Positions 16,872-25,286 of a stretch of DNA of 64,000 bases are shown in pieces; the stretch's first letter is position 1, and each line of letters opens with the position of its first letter. This stretch comes from Burkholderia sp. WSM2232 (GTDB lineage Bacteria > Pseudomonadota > Gammaproteobacteria > Burkholderiales > Burkholderiaceae). The DNA is taken from positions 86,577-150,576 of the forward strand of contig NZ_AWZV01000019.1 in assembly GCF_000472545.1 (NCBI RefSeq). The letters are read 5' to 3'. A program made the translations under genes and the position numbers. Under the pieces are notes generated by a model. It was not told the DNA's origin and did not search any database. It saw nothing but the letters and a program-made list of their open reading frames with translations.

Positions 16872-18740
16872 ATGGCCAGGTGCAAACGCAGTCCCGAAGG
16901 TCTTGCTAGCGAAAGGCGGCGACAGTTTCTCGGCTACACCGGTGCAGGCCTACTCGCGACAGTGCTGCCGGGTTGCGGCAACGACGACATCCATTCGACG
17001 CCTTATCAGCAAACCATTGCGCTCGGCCAGCAGATGATCCGGCAAGCCGTGACCGACCCGTCCAACCCGGTCGCGGCGATCTCGGTTGCAATGGTCAAGG
17101 GCAACACAGTGCTGTGGCAAGAGGCGTTCGGGCTCGCGTCGGTGCCGGGGCAGATCAAGGCAACGCCGCAGACGCGCTTTAACATCGGTTCAGTAAGTAA
17201 GCTGTTCCCCGCCCTGGCGGCGACGATCCTGGTCGATCGCGGACTGATTGCGCTCGACACGCCGATCGTCAAATATCTGCCCACCTTCACGATGCTCTCG
17301 CCGGAGTACGCGCAGATCACCACGCGTCATCTGCTGTCGCATGCATCGGGTTTGCCCGGCACGAACGGGCGCAACCTGTTCACATTTGAGCCGGTCGCCG
17401 GCTACGCCGCCGACACGCAAGCCGAACTCGCCAGCTCCCACTTGAAACATTTGCCCGGCGAACTGGCCGTCTACTGCAACGACGGCTTCACGATGGTCGA
17501 GCAAATTGTGCTCGCGGTGACGGGCCAGCATTTCGCGGACTTCGTTCAGTCGGAGATTCTCACGCCGCTGAACATGACTCACTCGAGCTATCTGACGAGC
17601 GTGCCTTCCGGCGGATCGTTCTCGTTGCCATACGTGAACGGCACGCAGCATCAGGAGTACGTGAATGCGTACGCTACCGGCGGACTGAGTTCGACACCCG
17701 TCGACATGATGAACCTCGCGCAAATGATCTACGGCGGCGGCGTGTTCCAGGGAAAGCGCATCGTGTCCGCGGCGGGTATTGCACAGATGGGCACCGATCA
17801 GACCCAAAGTCTGACGATCAACCCATCTCCGGAATGGCGCTGGGGCTTGGGCTGGGACTCCGTGGTGCAGCCGGCGCTCGACGCGGCAGGCGTGCGTGGC
17901 TGGGAGAAGGACGGCGGCACTGCGTTCTACTCGACCGAGTTTTTCGTCGTGCCGGATTCGCAGTTTGCGCTGCTCGTGACTGGCAACTCGGGATACAACG
18001 CTCGTGCGATTGCGGAAACCCTCGTGCTGTCGGCGTTGAAAGAAGACGGCACGATTTCGTCGCTGCCGGCGAAGGTCAGCACCACGGCGCCGCCGCTCGC
18101 AGCGGGGCCGGGCCTGGCGGGCGGAGCTGGCATCTACGGCAACTCCGATTCGCCGTATCAGGTGCTCGCTAACGCGGACGGTAGCCTGCAAATCAACCAG
18201 TGGGACGCCGATACACGCGGCTGGGCGCAGATCGGCGCCTACCGGTTTCGCACCGACGGCTGGTGGTGGAGCGATACCGATACGGCGTCGTATCGCCTCA
18301 CAGTCGTGTCGGGCAACGACAGCCAGGGCAACGCGTTCAAGTATCGCTACCTGATGAAGCGGGTCGTGCCGGGCGCGGGCTACGCGTATCTGACGCTGCC
18401 CGTCGGTCAACAACTCGCGGCGCGCGCGCCGCTCGACAACGCGTGGCAGCAACGCGTCGGCACGCAATGGACGTTGACGAACGATTCGCCGAGCGCGGTG
18501 CCGATTGCGGTTCTCGGCAATCCGCCGGCGTTCTTCGCGACACTCGCCGAACTTCCCGGTTACGTGCTGTACGGTAACGAAGATCTTCGCTATCAACTAT
18601 TCGTGCCGGTCAGCGATACGCTCGGCGGCATGTCGATCACGGTGCCGGGAAACTTCGGACGCGACCTCTATGACATCCGTTTCGAGTCGGCGAGTGCGAC
18701 GACACTGACCATCGGCAGTTCTATCTACGCGCGGATCTGA
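16872..18740 (+). CDS. Beta-lactamase-family serine hydrolase lipoprotein
   Basis: Class C beta-lactamase/DD-peptidase-like protein of 622 aa, longer than the usual 350-450. The N-terminus has a twin-arginine run (RRRQFLG, residues 15-21) and then a lipobox LPGC with Cys35, so it is probably exported and lipid-anchored. The catalytic SxxK is Ser107-Val-Ser-Lys110 and the YxN is in AVYCNDGF. After the catalytic domain (to about residue 390) comes a roughly 200-residue C-terminal beta-rich extension, common in esterase-like members. GAAGGGGG precedes the ATG. Candidate activities are esterase, peptidase or lactone hydrolysis; none can be chosen. Confidence 0.85.
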   Translation: MARCKRSPEGLASERRRQFLGYTGAGLLATVLPGCGNDDIHSTPYQQTIALGQQMIRQAVTDPSNPVAAISVAMVKGNTVLWQEAFGLASVPGQIKATPQTRFNIGSVSKLFPALAATILVDRGLIALDTPIVKYLPTFTMLSPEYAQITTRHLLSHASGLPGTNGRNLFTFEPVAGYAADTQAELASSHLKHLPGELAVYCNDGFTMVEQIVLAVTGQHFADFVQSEILTPLNMTHSSYLTSVPSGGSFSLPYVNGTQHQEYVNAYATGGLSSTPVDMMNLAQMIYGGGVFQGKRIVSAAGIAQMGTDQTQSLTINPSPEWRWGLGWDSVVQPALDAAGVRGWEKDGGTAFYSTEFFVVPDSQFALLVTGNSGYNARAIAETLVLSALKEDGTISSLPAKVSTTAPPLAAGPGLAGGAGIYGNSDSPYQVLANADGSLQINQWDADTRGWAQIGAYRFRTDGWWWSDTDTASYRLTVVSGNDSQGNAFKYRYLMKRVVPGAGYAYLTLPVGQQLAARAPLDNAWQQRVGTQWTLTNDSPSAVPIAVLGNPPAFFATLAELPGYVLYGNEDLRYQLFVPVSDTLGGMSITVPGNFGRDLYDIRFESASATTLTIGSSIYARI

Positions 18741-18828
18741 CCGCACAGCATTCTTGCTGGAAGTCGACGCATGACATAAGAAGATCACTGTCTGCGGGAA
18801 TGCGCGCGCAAGCTTGCTGCCGCGCCGC

Positions 18829-19416
18829 TTATTCCGCGCAGTCCGGGGCAGTCCACCTTTGGACAGTCACATCTGCCAGCGCCTCGAATACAGCTGGCGT
18901 GCGCTCGAGGCGAGCGATTGTTCGCGCGCCTTCGAGGGCGGCCACCAATGCGGCTGCGCTCGACGATGCACGCGCGGCCGCGAAACCGCACCCCCTGAAA
19001 TGCTCGGCAATAACCTGGGTCGAATCAGCGAAACCCCGCGCGACGCGTTGGGTTAGCTCAGCGTCGAGCGCCGGCAGCTCATTGGCCAGGTTTTGCATCA
19101 GACATCCATACTGGAAATCGGAGGCGACCATTTCGGCCGCAAATGATTTGAAGATCTGATGCACAAACTTCAGCGCGTCGCCCGTGGTGCTCGACGAGAT
19201 AGTGCGTAACACAGCAATCCGCTGTGCGATGTAGTTATCGATTGCTTCTTCTGCGAGTTGTGCCTTGCCGCGTGGAAAGTGGAAATAGAACGATCCTTTG
19301 GGCGCACCGCTTTCGTCGAGGATCTGGGTCAATCCGGTCGCGGTGTAACCCTGGATGCGAAACAGTCGTTCCGCCGTGGCAATCGCGCGGGCGCGGGCGT
19401 CGGTCTTACGTGGCAT
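18829..19416 (-). CDS. TetR/AcrR-family regulator (LmrA/YxaF-like)
   Basis: Repressor of 195 aa. The start MPRKTDARARAIATAERLF at 19416 puts the helix-turn-helix (TGLTQILDESGAPKGSFYFHFPRGKAQLAEEAI) at residues about 28-62, so the longer open frame to 19608 is not used. The C-terminal domain is of the YxaF/LmrA kind. The gene is divergent from an alpha/beta hydrolase gene 316 bp away. An inverted repeat at 19451-19481, just upstream of its start, is the likely operator. Confidence 0.9.
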   Translation of the reverse strand: MPRKTDARARAIATAERLFRIQGYTATGLTQILDESGAPKGSFYFHFPRGKAQLAEEAIDNYIAQRIAVLRTISSSTTGDALKFVHQIFKSFAAEMVASDFQYGCLMQNLANELPALDAELTQRVARGFADSTQVIAEHFRGCGFAAARASSSAAALVAALEGARTIARLERTPAVFEALADVTVQRWTAPDCAE

Positions 19417-19450
19417 GTCGTGAACATAGCACGTTTCGCTTGATGGTTCT

Positions 19451-19481
19451 ATGGTGGTTGCTATAGTATGGCGATCACCAT
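19451..19481. promoter_or_regulatory. Inverted repeat, probable TetR operator
   Basis: Arms ATGGTGGTTGC (19451-19461) and GCGATCACCAT (19471-19481) form an 11-bp inverted repeat with two mismatches around a 9-base centre TATAGTATG, which itself resembles a -10 box. It is 35 bp upstream of the TetR start, in the divergent region. Confidence 0.6.
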
Positions 19482-19731
19482 ATAAGGAGCCTGGCCATGC
19501 CCCTCGAGCCAATCGCAAGCCAAGAAGGTCCGTACAGTGATGCCCAGCGTTCCTGCGTTGCGGCCGCAACAACTCACCGGGAAGCCAACGGGCTTGCCCG
19601 GTCGCCATGTGTGGAGCGTCTTCGCGTCGCGGCTAATCGTGCTCGTGTGTCCGGCCGCGAGGCGCATTGTTCGTCGCGTGTGCTGTCGCGGAAGCTGAAC
19701 GCAGTGCCGGCACGCGGGGGTGCGTTCCGTC

Positions 19732-21039
19732 ATGAGTAATCGACCTGGATTGAAGCCAACGGTGTCGCGACGCGCCGTTCTGGCGATGGGCGCCGCCAGC
19801 CTGGCGGCGGCCTTTCTTCGACCCGCCCGCGCAAACCTCATAGGAGCAACTGATTTGGCCGCATCAGCATACGGCGAAGGAACGCTTCCCAATGGCGTCC
19901 GCTCGCGCATGATCCACGGGGTCAACGGCCTCGATGTCCATATTCTCGAGGCCGGTTACGAAAGCCCTGGCAGGCCGCTCGCACTGCTTCTGCACGGCTT
20001 TCCCGATCTTGCTTACGGCTGGCGACACCTGATGCCGCTTCTCGCCGACGCCGGCTACCATGTCGTGGCACCCGACCAGCGGGGATTTGGCCGCACCACC
20101 GGTTGGTTGAACGACTATGACGCGCCGCTAGCGCCCTTCAGCCTTCTGAACATGACGCGTGACGCCCTCGGGTTGGTCCTGGCATTGGGGTATCGGCGTA
20201 CGGCAATGCTCGTCGGGCACGACCTCGGTTCGCCCGTGGCCGCCTATTGCGCGCTGGCCCGGCCCGACGTTTTTCCCTCGATGGTGCTGATGAGTGCACC
20301 GTTTCCGGGTCCGCCGGCGCTGCCGTTCAACATTGCGCAAAGCGAGGCAGTGTCGGCTCAACCGAACAATGGCAATCAGAAGTTAGCGGCCGCGCTGGCG
20401 GCGCTCGATCCACCGAGGAAGCATTACCAGCAGTACCTGAGCACACGGCAGGCGAACCAGGACATGTGGCACCCGCCGCAAGGTTTACACGCGTTTCTCC
20501 GTGCGTTTTTCTACGTCAAGAGCGCCGACTGGCCGGGAAACAAGCCGCATCCGTTAAAGGCTCTAACCGCCGCAGAACTTGCCCAGATGCCCACCTATTA
20601 CGTGATGGAGCTCGGCAAGACCATGCCCGCAACCGTCGCTCCATTCCAGCCTTCGTTCGCCGAGGTGATGGCCTGCAAGTGGCTCACTGAACCCGAGCTC
20701 GGGGTGTACACGCAGGAGTATGGCCGCACAGGATTTCAAGGCGCGTTGCAGGCATATCGCGTGTTTTCCGATCCTGAGCTGAACGCTGAGTTGCGCCTCT
20801 TTTCCGGCAAGACGATCGATGTCCCGTCGCTCTTCATTGGCGGCCGCAGCGATTGGGGCACTTATGCGGCGCCCGGCGCGCTGGATGTCATGAGGACGAA
20901 AGCGGCGACGAGAATGGGTGACATAGAGCTTATCGACGGCGCCGGTCACTGGATTCAACAGGAGCAGCCGGCTCGGCTCAGCGAGCTGCTGCTCGCCTTC
21001 GCGAGGGAGACGGGGAGAGCGGACCACACCAGCGGTTAG
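19732..21039 (+). CDS. Alpha/beta hydrolase, epoxide-hydrolase-like, Tat-exported
   Basis: Hydrolase of 435 aa starting at ATG 19732. The N-terminus SRRAVLAMGAASLAAAFLRPARA (residues about 12-34) is a twin-arginine signal, so it should act in the periplasm. Fold landmarks are HGFPDLAYGW (oxyanion region, 89-98), DQRGFGRT (115-122), nucleophile elbow VGHDLGSP with Asp164, and catalytic His in GAGHWIQQEQP near the C-terminus. Asp as nucleophile points to epoxide hydrolase or haloalkane dehalogenase rather than an esterase. A frame open from an upstream GTG at 19720 is less likely. It is probably repressed by the divergent TetR protein. Confidence 0.87.
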   Translation: MSNRPGLKPTVSRRAVLAMGAASLAAAFLRPARANLIGATDLAASAYGEGTLPNGVRSRMIHGVNGLDVHILEAGYESPGRPLALLLHGFPDLAYGWRHLMPLLADAGYHVVAPDQRGFGRTTGWLNDYDAPLAPFSLLNMTRDALGLVLALGYRRTAMLVGHDLGSPVAAYCALARPDVFPSMVLMSAPFPGPPALPFNIAQSEAVSAQPNNGNQKLAAALAALDPPRKHYQQYLSTRQANQDMWHPPQGLHAFLRAFFYVKSADWPGNKPHPLKALTAAELAQMPTYYVMELGKTMPATVAPFQPSFAEVMACKWLTEPELGVYTQEYGRTGFQGALQAYRVFSDPELNAELRLFSGKTIDVPSLFIGGRSDWGTYAAPGALDVMRTKAATRMGDIELIDGAGHWIQQEQPARLSELLLAFARETGRADHTSG

Positions 21040-21230
21040 TGGGGAATGCGTGGCGTAGCTCCTCCAACATTGCCGGGCTTGCAGATCACCGTTTTGTCAG
21101 ATCGGTCACGCTTCGGTGATGCGTCGGGTTTGGACGGTCTGGTCGGGCGTGGACTTCCTCGCCTGGCTAGCCGCGATTGGGGAGTGACGCATGCTTCGTG
21201 ACGTTGAACATCGTCTTGATGACGACATCT

Positions 21231-21501
21231 GGCTCGGCTGGTCGCTGTCAATCAGCCAGGGTCTTGCGATCGCCAGGTCGCGGATCTGAAAACCCCCTCT
21301 GGGCATCTTCGTATTCGGTGGAGCGATCAGGATCATCGGCTCACTACACAGAGGACGGACGTGGAACGCATCGAGCGGAGGCTGGTTGTACACAACGGCC
21401 ATGTCGACCCGTCGGTCCAGCACCCATTCCTGAAGAGAGCTGCTCTGTCCTTCGCGGATGTGCAATGAAACGCGCAGATACACGGCCCTGAACTGCGGAC
21501 C
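21231..21501 (-). pseudogene. LysR regulator relic (effector domain only)
   Basis: On the minus strand, residues such as VSLHIREGQSSSLQEWVLD, RRVDMAVVYNQPP and MILIAPP are a LysR substrate-binding-domain segment. No helix-turn-helix precedes it and the downstream part is out of frame (VVIKTMFNVTKHASLP appears in another frame to about 21180). This is a truncated, decayed gene. Confidence 0.6.
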
Positions 21502-21554
21502 AGTTCTCTCGTGACCGTCGTGCTGCTGGCGATTACGAACAGAAAGGACGCGAG

Positions 21555-21675
21555 ATGACCACCTGGCAACCAAGTATGCGTACCCCCGACCCGGCGATTC
21601 GCGTATTGGACAAGCGATTCGAACGTTACCGCCTCGCACATGCAAAGGTCGAGCGCTTGTGGACAGGATGCCGTT
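21555..21675 (+). pseudogene. SMP-30/gluconolactonase relic (N-terminal fragment)
   Basis: The frame beginning ATG 21555 encodes DPAIRVLDKRFERYRLAHAK then VERLWTGCRW, which is the usual N-terminus of SMP-30/gluconolactonase-family proteins. The expected continuation (a WAEGPVWF-type motif) is absent; the sequence switches to unrelated DNA at about 21675. It is divergent from the LysR relic, the normal layout for such a pair. Confidence 0.55.
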
Positions 21676-21737
21676 GGCCACCCGCACGCGAGATTCGCCG
21701 CTTCTTTCGACCGCTGACAAGCGATGCCACAAACACC

Positions 21738-21780
21738 TTGACACCGTGCGTCAAAGCTCTATAGTTCACCACATGGTGAA
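21738..21780 (+). promoter_or_regulatory. Promoter and ArsR operator
   Basis: TTGACA at 21738-21743 and TATAGT at 21760-21765 are 16 bp apart. A perfect inverted repeat TTCACC-ACAT-GGTGAA at 21765-21780 overlaps the -10 box and the ATG at 21773, so a bound repressor would block transcription directly. Confidence 0.65.
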
Positions 21781-22105
21781 GTGTCCTGTAAGTCAACTAG
21801 ATCGTACGTTTTCCGCGCTGACTGATCCTACGCGGCGTGCCATTCTTGCGCGTCTGGAGCGGGAGCCGAAACTTTCCGTCACGGAAATCGCACGCCCATT
21901 GCCGCTCAAGCTGCCGGCCGTCATGAAGCATCTGGATGTGCTCAGCGAGGCTGGCCTGATTACGCGCGCCAAGCATGGCCGAACCGTGTCGGTGCAACTG
22001 GTGGCCGGGCCGATGGAAGAGGCCATGGCGTGGCTCAGACGCTATGAGCGATTCTGGTCCGCGAACCTCGACCGGCTTGCTGACTTTGTCGAAGGAGAAG
22101 AGTAG
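21773..22105 (+). CDS. ArsR-family transcriptional regulator
   Basis: Winged-helix repressor of 110 aa. The start MVKCPVSQLDRTFSALTDPTRRAILARL is the normal opening of ArsR regulators paired with AHSA1 proteins. The recognition region VTEIARPLPLKLPAVMKHLDVLSEAGLI follows. It lacks the CVC metal site of arsenic sensors, so it probably senses another signal. The ATG lies inside a perfect inverted repeat, implying autorepression. Its stop is immediately followed by the ATG of the AHSA1 gene, so the two are cotranslated. Confidence 0.92.
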   Translation: MVKCPVSQLDRTFSALTDPTRRAILARLEREPKLSVTEIARPLPLKLPAVMKHLDVLSEAGLITRAKHGRTVSVQLVAGPMEEAMAWLRRYERFWSANLDRLADFVEGEE

Positions 22106-22555
22106 ATGATGCACACGCCGAGTCTCACGATCGTGCGGCGCCTCAAGGCACCGCCCCAAAAGGTCTATGCCGCATGGACGCGGCCGGAGTTGATGGCGCG
22201 CTGGTGGGGACCCGACGCGGGGCCGGTACTCAGCGCGGAGGCCGACGCGCGAGTAGGCGGCCGGTTCCGCGTGGTGTTCCAGACGCTCGACGGCGAAACC
22301 CATGAGTGCCGCGGCGAATATCAGGAAGTAGACGCAGACCGCAAGCTCGTGTTCACGTGGCAATGGGTCACGCTGCCCGAGCGCCGCTCGCTCGTGACCA
22401 TTACGTTTCGCCCGGTCGACGAAGGCACTGAAATGAACTTCACGCACTCGCAGCTATTCGACGAAGCGACACGCGACAGTCATGATGCCGGCTGGAAAGG
22501 TGCGTTCGAAAAGCTGGGCGCATTGATCGAGGACCTCGGCGGCAAGAACGTTTGA
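22106..22555 (+). CDS. SRPBCC/AHSA1-domain protein
   Basis: Protein of 149 aa in the START-like, activator-of-Hsp90-ATPase-1 family, a hydrophobic-cavity fold. Recognisable parts are IVRRLKAPPQKVYAAWTRPELMARWWGP at the N-terminus and DEGTEMNFTHSQLFDEATRDSHDAGW near the C-terminus. It begins directly at the stop of the ArsR gene with GAAGGAGAAG as ribosome site; either of two adjacent ATGs could serve. ArsR-AHSA1 pairs are widespread but their ligand is unknown. Confidence 0.9.
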   Translation: MMHTPSLTIVRRLKAPPQKVYAAWTRPELMARWWGPDAGPVLSAEADARVGGRFRVVFQTLDGETHECRGEYQEVDADRKLVFTWQWVTLPERRSLVTITFRPVDEGTEMNFTHSQLFDEATRDSHDAGWKGAFEKLGALIEDLGGKNV

Positions 22556-22607
22556 GGCGCTCAAAAGCGCAGTATCGAACAAGGTGAACATATACCGGAG
22601 ACATCGT

Positions 22608-23243
22608 ATGCAGCTCTATTATTCAGAGACGCTGGCCCCACGGAAGGCTTGCGCGGTCGCCCGTTATTTAGGCATACAAATCGAATATACCTATCTCGAC
22701 CTCAGCAAGGGCGAGCATCTGAAGCCGGCATACTTGACCGTCAACCCGAACGGCAAGGTTCCATGTCTGGTGGACGGACAAGCAAGTATCTGGGAGGCCG
22801 ACGCGATCATTTGCCACCTCGCGCAACGTGCGCAATCGCCGTTATGGCCCAAAGAGCCTGAACGGCAGACCGACGTGCTGCGCTGGCTCAGTTGGAATAG
22901 CCAGCATTTCTATCGACACGGCGGAACTCTTTACTTCGAGCACCTTATCAAACCAGCCATAGGTCTCGGCGCGCCGGACAGCGCGAACATTGCTGAAGCG
23001 CAGCGATGGTTTGGCAAACACGCAGCGGTGCTGGACCGGCACCTCACAGACCGGACATGGCTGCTCGGCGATCAGATGAGCATCGCGGATTTCTCGGTCG
23101 CCGTCACGCTGCCCTATGCCTCGCGTGCGGCGATGCCGCTCGACGAGTTTCCGAATGTTGCGCGCTGGCATGAGCAGCTGAACGAACTCGAAGCGTGGCG
23201 CAATCCGTTTCCTTCGCGCTCCACTGAAGCGGCCCTTGTCTGA
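22608..23243 (+). CDS. Glutathione S-transferase
   Basis: GST of 211 aa. The start MQLYYSETLAPRKACAVARYLG at 22608 gives the standard thioredoxin-like domain opening and is preceded by CCGGAGACA. The cis-proline and glutathione-binding motifs are NPNGKVPCLVDG and WEADAIICHLA; the C-terminal helical domain has WLLGDQMSIADFSVA. It is 52 bp downstream of the AHSA1 gene and probably in the same operon. Class and substrate are not clear. Confidence 0.92.
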   Translation: MQLYYSETLAPRKACAVARYLGIQIEYTYLDLSKGEHLKPAYLTVNPNGKVPCLVDGQASIWEADAIICHLAQRAQSPLWPKEPERQTDVLRWLSWNSQHFYRHGGTLYFEHLIKPAIGLGAPDSANIAEAQRWFGKHAAVLDRHLTDRTWLLGDQMSIADFSVAVTLPYASRAAMPLDEFPNVARWHEQLNELEAWRNPFPSRSTEAALV

Positions 23244-23244
23244 A

Positions 23245-23286
23245 AGTACCGGCTTTGCCCCACGAAGTACCCCGTTTGCCCCACGA
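23245..23286. repeat. Two 21-bp direct repeats, possible IS-end relic
   Basis: The unit AGTACCnnnTTTGCCCCACGA occurs at 23245-23265 and again at 23266-23286, right after the GST stop. Paired terminal repeats of this sort are seen at ends of IS21-like elements; no transposase frame remains nearby. Confidence 0.4.
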
Positions 23287-23676
23287 GCGCCCGGCAGCGG
23301 CGCTGGGCGGCTTGCTTCCCGGCGCTTCGCAGTAGACGCCAAGCACCTGGCCAGTGCACATGCCAGTCTCGGGTTGGACCGGCATCTAACATTCAGATGG
23401 TCGCAAAAGGTCCATTTGCAACTAGTCACTAAACGGCATGGTGATTGTCGTTGATTGCCGGCGAGGCTTGGCACGCTGCGGCAGTTGCCGTCGGGCTACC
23501 GGATTTAACTACGCCGACGAACACGGTCAACGCCTCGGGAAGATCCATTGCCAAATATTACTGGGTTCTGTCGGCACTGATACTGCGTTTATCAAGCTGC
23601 GGTTCATTAATACAGTGCTCGGCATGACGACGCGCGGACCAGCCGGTTCGCACCGCGCCATTCATGCGAGGACTTC
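23287..23676. other. Intergenic region with no supported gene
   Basis: Nearly 400 bp between the repeat pair and the MFS exporter. Several short frames are open, but none has a recognisable motif or good start. It may be decayed sequence left after an insertion event. Confidence 0.5.
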
Positions 23677-25149
23677 ATGAGCCCACAGTTTCGCCCGCTG
23701 CACCTGTCGCCAAGGCTTGCGCTAGTCGCGACGAGCCTTGGCTTTTTCGTCGTCTGTCTCGACGTGACGGTCGTGAACGTCGCGCTCGCCCGGATACGCG
23801 CCAGCCTCGCGATGGACTCGACGACACTCGAATGGGTCGTTAATGCCTATACGTTGGCTTTTGCCAGTCTGCTGCTCACAGCGGGCGCACTCGCCGATCG
23901 TTCGGGCGCGCGGCGCGTCTTCGTCGGCGGCTTAGCGGTATTTACCTGCGCATCCATCGCGTGCGCCTTGTCGGCTAACGCGACGCTGCTGATCGTATCG
24001 CGCCTCGTCCAGGGCGCGGGCGCGGCGCTATGCGTGCCGTCGTCACTGGCACTACTCGGCGCCGCGTTTCCGGACGCCGAGGCGCGTGCGAAAGCCGTCA
24101 GTATTTGGGCCGGCACGGCGGCGCTCGCGTTAGGCGCGGGGCCGCTGGTGGGCGGCCTGCTGGTGGACCGCTTCGGGTGGCCGTCAATCTTCCTGATCAA
24201 TGTGCCGGTCGGCGTCGCGGGCATCTGGCTTACGCTTGCCCATGCGCCGGAGACCGTGTTCAATTGCGGCCGCCGCATTGATCTGGCCGGCCAGATGCTC
24301 GCCGTGGTCACGCTTGCCGCGCTAACGTACGCCGTGGTCGAAAGCGGGCGTCTCGGTTGGACGAGTTCCACCGTGCTGTCAGCGCTCGCACTGTCGGCAG
24401 TGATGGGTGGGTTGTTCATCGCGGTCGAGGCATGGCAGGATCAACCTCTTTTGCCGCTCACGTTGTTTCGCAACGCCGCCGTCACCGTGAGTGCGTTAAC
24501 CGGGTTGTCGCTGAACTTTGGATACTACGGACTCATGTTCGCGATGAGTGTGTTCTTTCAGAGCGTGCGTCACGACACGCCGCTCGAGACCGGACTTGCG
24601 TTTCTGCCGATGACGGCGGTTGTCGCGGTCGCCAACGTTGTATCCGGCAGGCTCGCCGCGCGTTTCGGCTACCGCGTGCCGATGCTCTACGGACAAGTGC
24701 TAGCCGCGCTTGGCTATGTCTCACTGCTGTCCGTGCGTGCCGACGGCAGCCCCCTTGTGACGGCGTTGCCGCTCCTGGCGGTCGGCATTGGCGTTGCGCT
24801 CGCGGTCCCGTCGATCAACACGGCGGTCCTGACGAATGTCGCGCCGTCTTATGTCGGCATCGGCTCCGGCGTACTGAATAGTGCGCGTCAGATCGGCGGT
24901 GTGTTGGGGGTCGGTGTGTTCGGCTTACTGGTCCGGCCGGAGTCGAACGACCTCGTGCATGGGTTGCATCTGGCGGTGATGCTGGCATTTCTTTTGACGC
25001 TCTTTAGCCTTGCGACAGCGCGAGCGCTGCTTGGTGGAGCTAGTGGAACAAGTGTGGATCGGTCTCCCGGAGAAGCCGTCCGATTCCATGATGCTAGCGA
25101 GCGGCACGATGGCAGCAAAACCGGCCCAATCTCCCAGCGACAGACCTGA
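23677..25149 (+). CDS. MFS drug exporter, DHA2 (14-helix) family
   Basis: Inner-membrane proton-driven multidrug exporter of 490 aa. Motif D1 is near the start (FFVVCLDVTVVNVALARI), motif A is LADRSGARRVFVGG, and motif C-like GPLVGGLLVDRFGWPSIFLINVPVG follows in helix 5. Fourteen hydrophobic helices can be counted. CGAGGA precedes the ATG. The C-terminal tail after residue 455 is polar and probably cytoplasmic. No regulator is adjacent. Substrate is unknown. Confidence 0.9.
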   Translation: MSPQFRPLHLSPRLALVATSLGFFVVCLDVTVVNVALARIRASLAMDSTTLEWVVNAYTLAFASLLLTAGALADRSGARRVFVGGLAVFTCASIACALSANATLLIVSRLVQGAGAALCVPSSLALLGAAFPDAEARAKAVSIWAGTAALALGAGPLVGGLLVDRFGWPSIFLINVPVGVAGIWLTLAHAPETVFNCGRRIDLAGQMLAVVTLAALTYAVVESGRLGWTSSTVLSALALSAVMGGLFIAVEAWQDQPLLPLTLFRNAAVTVSALTGLSLNFGYYGLMFAMSVFFQSVRHDTPLETGLAFLPMTAVVAVANVVSGRLAARFGYRVPMLYGQVLAALGYVSLLSVRADGSPLVTALPLLAVGIGVALAVPSINTAVLTNVAPSYVGIGSGVLNSARQIGGVLGVGVFGLLVRPESNDLVHGLHLAVMLAFLLTLFSLATARALLGGASGTSVDRSPGEAVRFHDASERHDGSKTGPISQRQT

Positions 25150-25286
25150 AATCCGCAGTGCGGCATCGCGATTGCTGAGGGCAAGGCAATCAGACACTCG
25201 CTTCTGAACGCAATGTCGGCGTCGCTGCTAGCGTAAGACGACGGTGAGCATGCGCCAGAATTTCAGGCATTCAAGCGGAGATGGAT

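Noticed and set aside
17190..18596. 468-aa frame opposite the beta-lactamase-family gene
   Set aside because: Composition is that of a GC-rich shadow frame; the plus-strand gene has catalytic motifs.
19497..19739. 80-aa frame just after the TetR operator
   Set aside because: A ribosome-like AAGGAG precedes it, but the sequence has no motif and runs into the hydrolase start; more likely leader sequence.
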